Origin: Deltaproteobacteria bacterium
GTDB taxonomy: Bacteria; UBA10199; SPLOWO2-01-44-7
Direction: 5' to 3'
DNA: 12,220 nt
NCBI GenBank assembly: GCA_030688705.1
Contig: JAUYJH010000096.1
Location: 1-12,220, forward strand
Shown here in pieces: positions 10,959-12,220 of the stretch. Position 1 is the first letter of the stretch; each line of letters starts with the position of its first letter. The notes under the pieces are model-generated. The model saw only the letters and a program-made list of their open reading frames with translations. It ran no database searches and was not told where the DNA came from. The translations under genes and the position numbers were made by a program.

Positions 10959-11942
10959 TCAGGATTCTCTGGGATTATAAGGATGTTTTTCGGACCAGGC
11001 TTTGAGCAGTTTTTCAAGTTCAGGGTCTATTTTTTTCGGCGGAACAATTTGAACGACAACGTATTGATCTCCGTGCTCCCCCTTTTTCCCCAAAATTGAC
11101 GCCCCCTTTCCTTTCAGGCGAAATTTCTGGTCACTGGCCGTGTTAGGCGGAATTTTCATGCTGGCGGTTCCCTCCAATGTCGGCACCGTAATCTGCCCCC
11201 CCAATATGGCTTCATAAACGGTGATCGGAACTTCGCAATAAATATCGGCCCCTTCGCGCCAAAAAATCGGGTGCGGTCTGACGGTTACATTCAAATAAAG
11301 ATCCCCCGCTTTTCCCCCCATCTGCCCCGGCTCCCCTTTTCCGGCCACTCTCACTTTGGAACCGTTATCAACACCGGATGGAATCTTTACGGTCAGTGTT
11401 TCGGTTTTGTTTCCCTTACGCAGATGCATTTGACGGCCGGTGCCGTGGATCGCCTCTAAAAAATCGATGTTGATGTCTGTATAAATATCTTTGCCGTTGA
11501 TCGGCCCTTCGTCAAAGCCGGGTACGGGGCGGCCCCCTCTTTGGCCTCGCCCCCTTTGCCGCATTCCTCCCATTTGAAAGAGATCGCCGAATAGATCCCC
11601 CAGATTGCCAAATTCAAACCCTTCCGGTCCACCGGCCCCACTCCCCGGACCCTGCCTGAACTCCCAATGAAAGCCCCCCGGGCCTTGGGCTCCCTGTCCG
11701 CCAAAGGGACCCTGCGCCCCCGCAAATTGAGGACCATAAGCGCCGAATGTGTCGTATTGTTTCTTTTTTTCGGGATCGGACAAAACGTTATAAGCCTCTG
11801 ATATCTCTTTGAATTTTTCTTCCGCCCCTTTGTCTTTATTCACATCGGGATGATACTGCTTGGCGAGCCTTCTATAGGACTTTTTAATTTCGCTTTCTGA
11901 TGCCCCCTTGGCCACCCCCAAAATTTGATAGAAATTCTTCAC
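10959..11942 (-). CDS. Class-B J-domain co-chaperone, CbpA/DnaJ-like
   Basis: The 327-residue Hsp40 stimulates DnaK ATP hydrolysis and delivers substrates. Residues 1-66 are a J-domain (FYQILGV, YRRLAKQYHPDVN) with the HPD motif at 31-33. A Gly/Phe-rich linker with many Gly-Pro-Gln and Arg-Gly residues follows to about 150. The C-terminal domains start at GKDIYTDINIDFLEAIHG and include the KIPSGVDNGSKVRVAGKGE block. There is no cysteine zinc-finger region, so it is a class-B protein as in CbpA rather than DnaJ proper. The start is GTG at 11942, fixed by the J-domain beginning a few residues later; upstream bases offer only a weak ribosome binding site. It is the first gene of the minus-strand run, 46 bases before the thiolase, but has no evident metabolic link. 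Confidence 0.93.
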   Translation of the reverse strand: MKNFYQILGVAKGASESEIKKSYRRLAKQYHPDVNKDKGAEEKFKEISEAYNVLSDPEKKKQYDTFGAYGPQFAGAQGPFGGQGAQGPGGFHWEFRQGPGSGAGGPEGFEFGNLGDLFGDLFQMGGMRQRGRGQRGGRPVPGFDEGPINGKDIYTDINIDFLEAIHGTGRQMHLRKGNKTETLTVKIPSGVDNGSKVRVAGKGEPGQMGGKAGDLYLNVTVRPHPIFWREGADIYCEVPITVYEAILGGQITVPTLEGTASMKIPPNTASDQKFRLKGKGASILGKKGEHGDQYVVVQIVPPKKIDPELEKLLKAWSEKHPYNPRES

Positions 11943-11979
11943 GACCCCACAATACCAACTTGTTATCCGATTTCAATCA

Positions 11980-12009
11980 ATGATAAATAAAATGCTAAAT
12001 ACCAGGCAA
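11980..12009 (-). promoter_or_regulatory. Candidate sigma-70 promoter for the J-domain gene and following run
   Basis: On the minus strand TTGCCT (12004-12009, 4 of 6 matches) and TATCAT (11980-11985, 5 of 6) are 18 bases apart in an AT-rich stretch between divergent genes. Transcription would start about 30 bases before the GTG at 11942. No heat-shock element of the CIRCE type is visible, although a J-domain gene might be expected to have one. Confidence 0.4.
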
Positions 12010-12061
12010 CTTTTTTAGAGATCTGCCGATAGTGTTAATAGAGGGAGCAAAAGGAGGAAAG

Positions 12062-12220
12062 ATGGGAAATGTTACCAACACGGCAGTCTATAGCGGCAGA
12101 CACTGTGAAAACGGAAGTATCTGTTACAACGCAACCATTCAAAGGGAAGTGACGGCCCCAACGGAAGCTGATTTGGAAAGAGCCGCAAAGGCTCTGGCCA
12201 AAACCATCGGCGGCTATCAT
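12062..12220 (+). CDS. Hypothetical protein, N-terminal part
   Basis: A plus-strand gene runs off the right edge; 53 codons are visible from the ATG at 12062. A near-consensus Shine-Dalgarno sequence, AAGGAGGA (12051-12058), precedes it at a normal distance, which makes this start convincing. The protein begins MGNVTNTAVYSGRHC; it has two cysteines (about residues 15 and 21) and a helical Ala/Glu/Lys-rich segment from about residue 34. No signal peptide is seen and I recognise no family. It is divergent from the J-domain gene, with about 119 bases between starts. The open frame on the opposite strand over the same bases has no ribosome binding site and is rejected. Confidence 0.65.
   Translation, partial: MGNVTNTAVYSGRHCENGSICYNATIQREVTAPTEADLERAAKALAKTIGGYH

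Noticed and set aside
12035..12220. A minus-strand 61-codon frame at the right edge.
   Set aside because: It overlaps a plus-strand frame with a strong Shine-Dalgarno sequence and convincing ATG, and has no support of its own.

Overview
The window reads as a chromosomal segment of a Gram-negative bacterium. A lipobox-bearing beta-propeller lipoprotein and a B12-dependent acyl-CoA mutase with separate large and small subunits support that. A deltaproteobacterial-type lineage is my best guess from the gene mix and the abundance of small dispersed repeats, but nothing in the sequence fixes the taxonomy.

Layout. Position 1-167 is the start of a minus-strand gene cut by the window edge. Positions 334-1650 encode a lipoprotein with a six-bladed TolB/PD40-type propeller, with a candidate promoter and a large palindrome just upstream. 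Positions 1787-3297 form an accessory island: a doubtful 56-residue ORF, a dispersed hairpin repeat, a RelE-type toxin with its antitoxin (minus strand), a small relic of another gene's 3' end, and a HEPN/MNT toxin-antitoxin pair (plus strand).

Positions 11942 down to 3336 hold a long minus-strand run: class-B J-domain co-chaperone, acetyl-CoA acetyltransferase, 3-hydroxybutyryl-CoA dehydrogenase, acyl-CoA dehydrogenase, B12-dependent acyl-CoA mutase large and small subunits, a thiolase-fold protein lacking the catalytic cysteine, an S23-type four-helix-bundle protein, and a DUF35 Zn-ribbon/OB-fold protein. Most of these genes overlap or abut. The metabolic genes would together oxidise and rearrange short or branched acyl-CoAs. 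Mutase active-site residues match isobutyryl-CoA mutase rather than methylmalonyl-CoA mutase, and the Cys-less thiolase-fold/DUF35 pair resembles the aldolase arrangement known from steroid side-chain degradation. Position 12062 onward is a divergent plus-strand gene cut by the right edge.

The most unusual feature is a family of four GTACG/CGGACTCT-rich repeats at gene junctions of the metabolic run (3881-3919, 4282-4322, 7623-7688, 8844-8917). Three supply the last codons and the TAG stop of the gene they follow. Two lie in opposite orientation around the S23 gene, which therefore sits in the loop of a potential long RNA stem. That recalls the intervening sequences of 23S rRNA in which this protein family was first found. 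A second structural oddity is a 43-bp direct repeat: the 3' end of the DUF35 gene is duplicated on the far side of the HEPN/MNT pair, as expected if that pair was inserted into the gene end.
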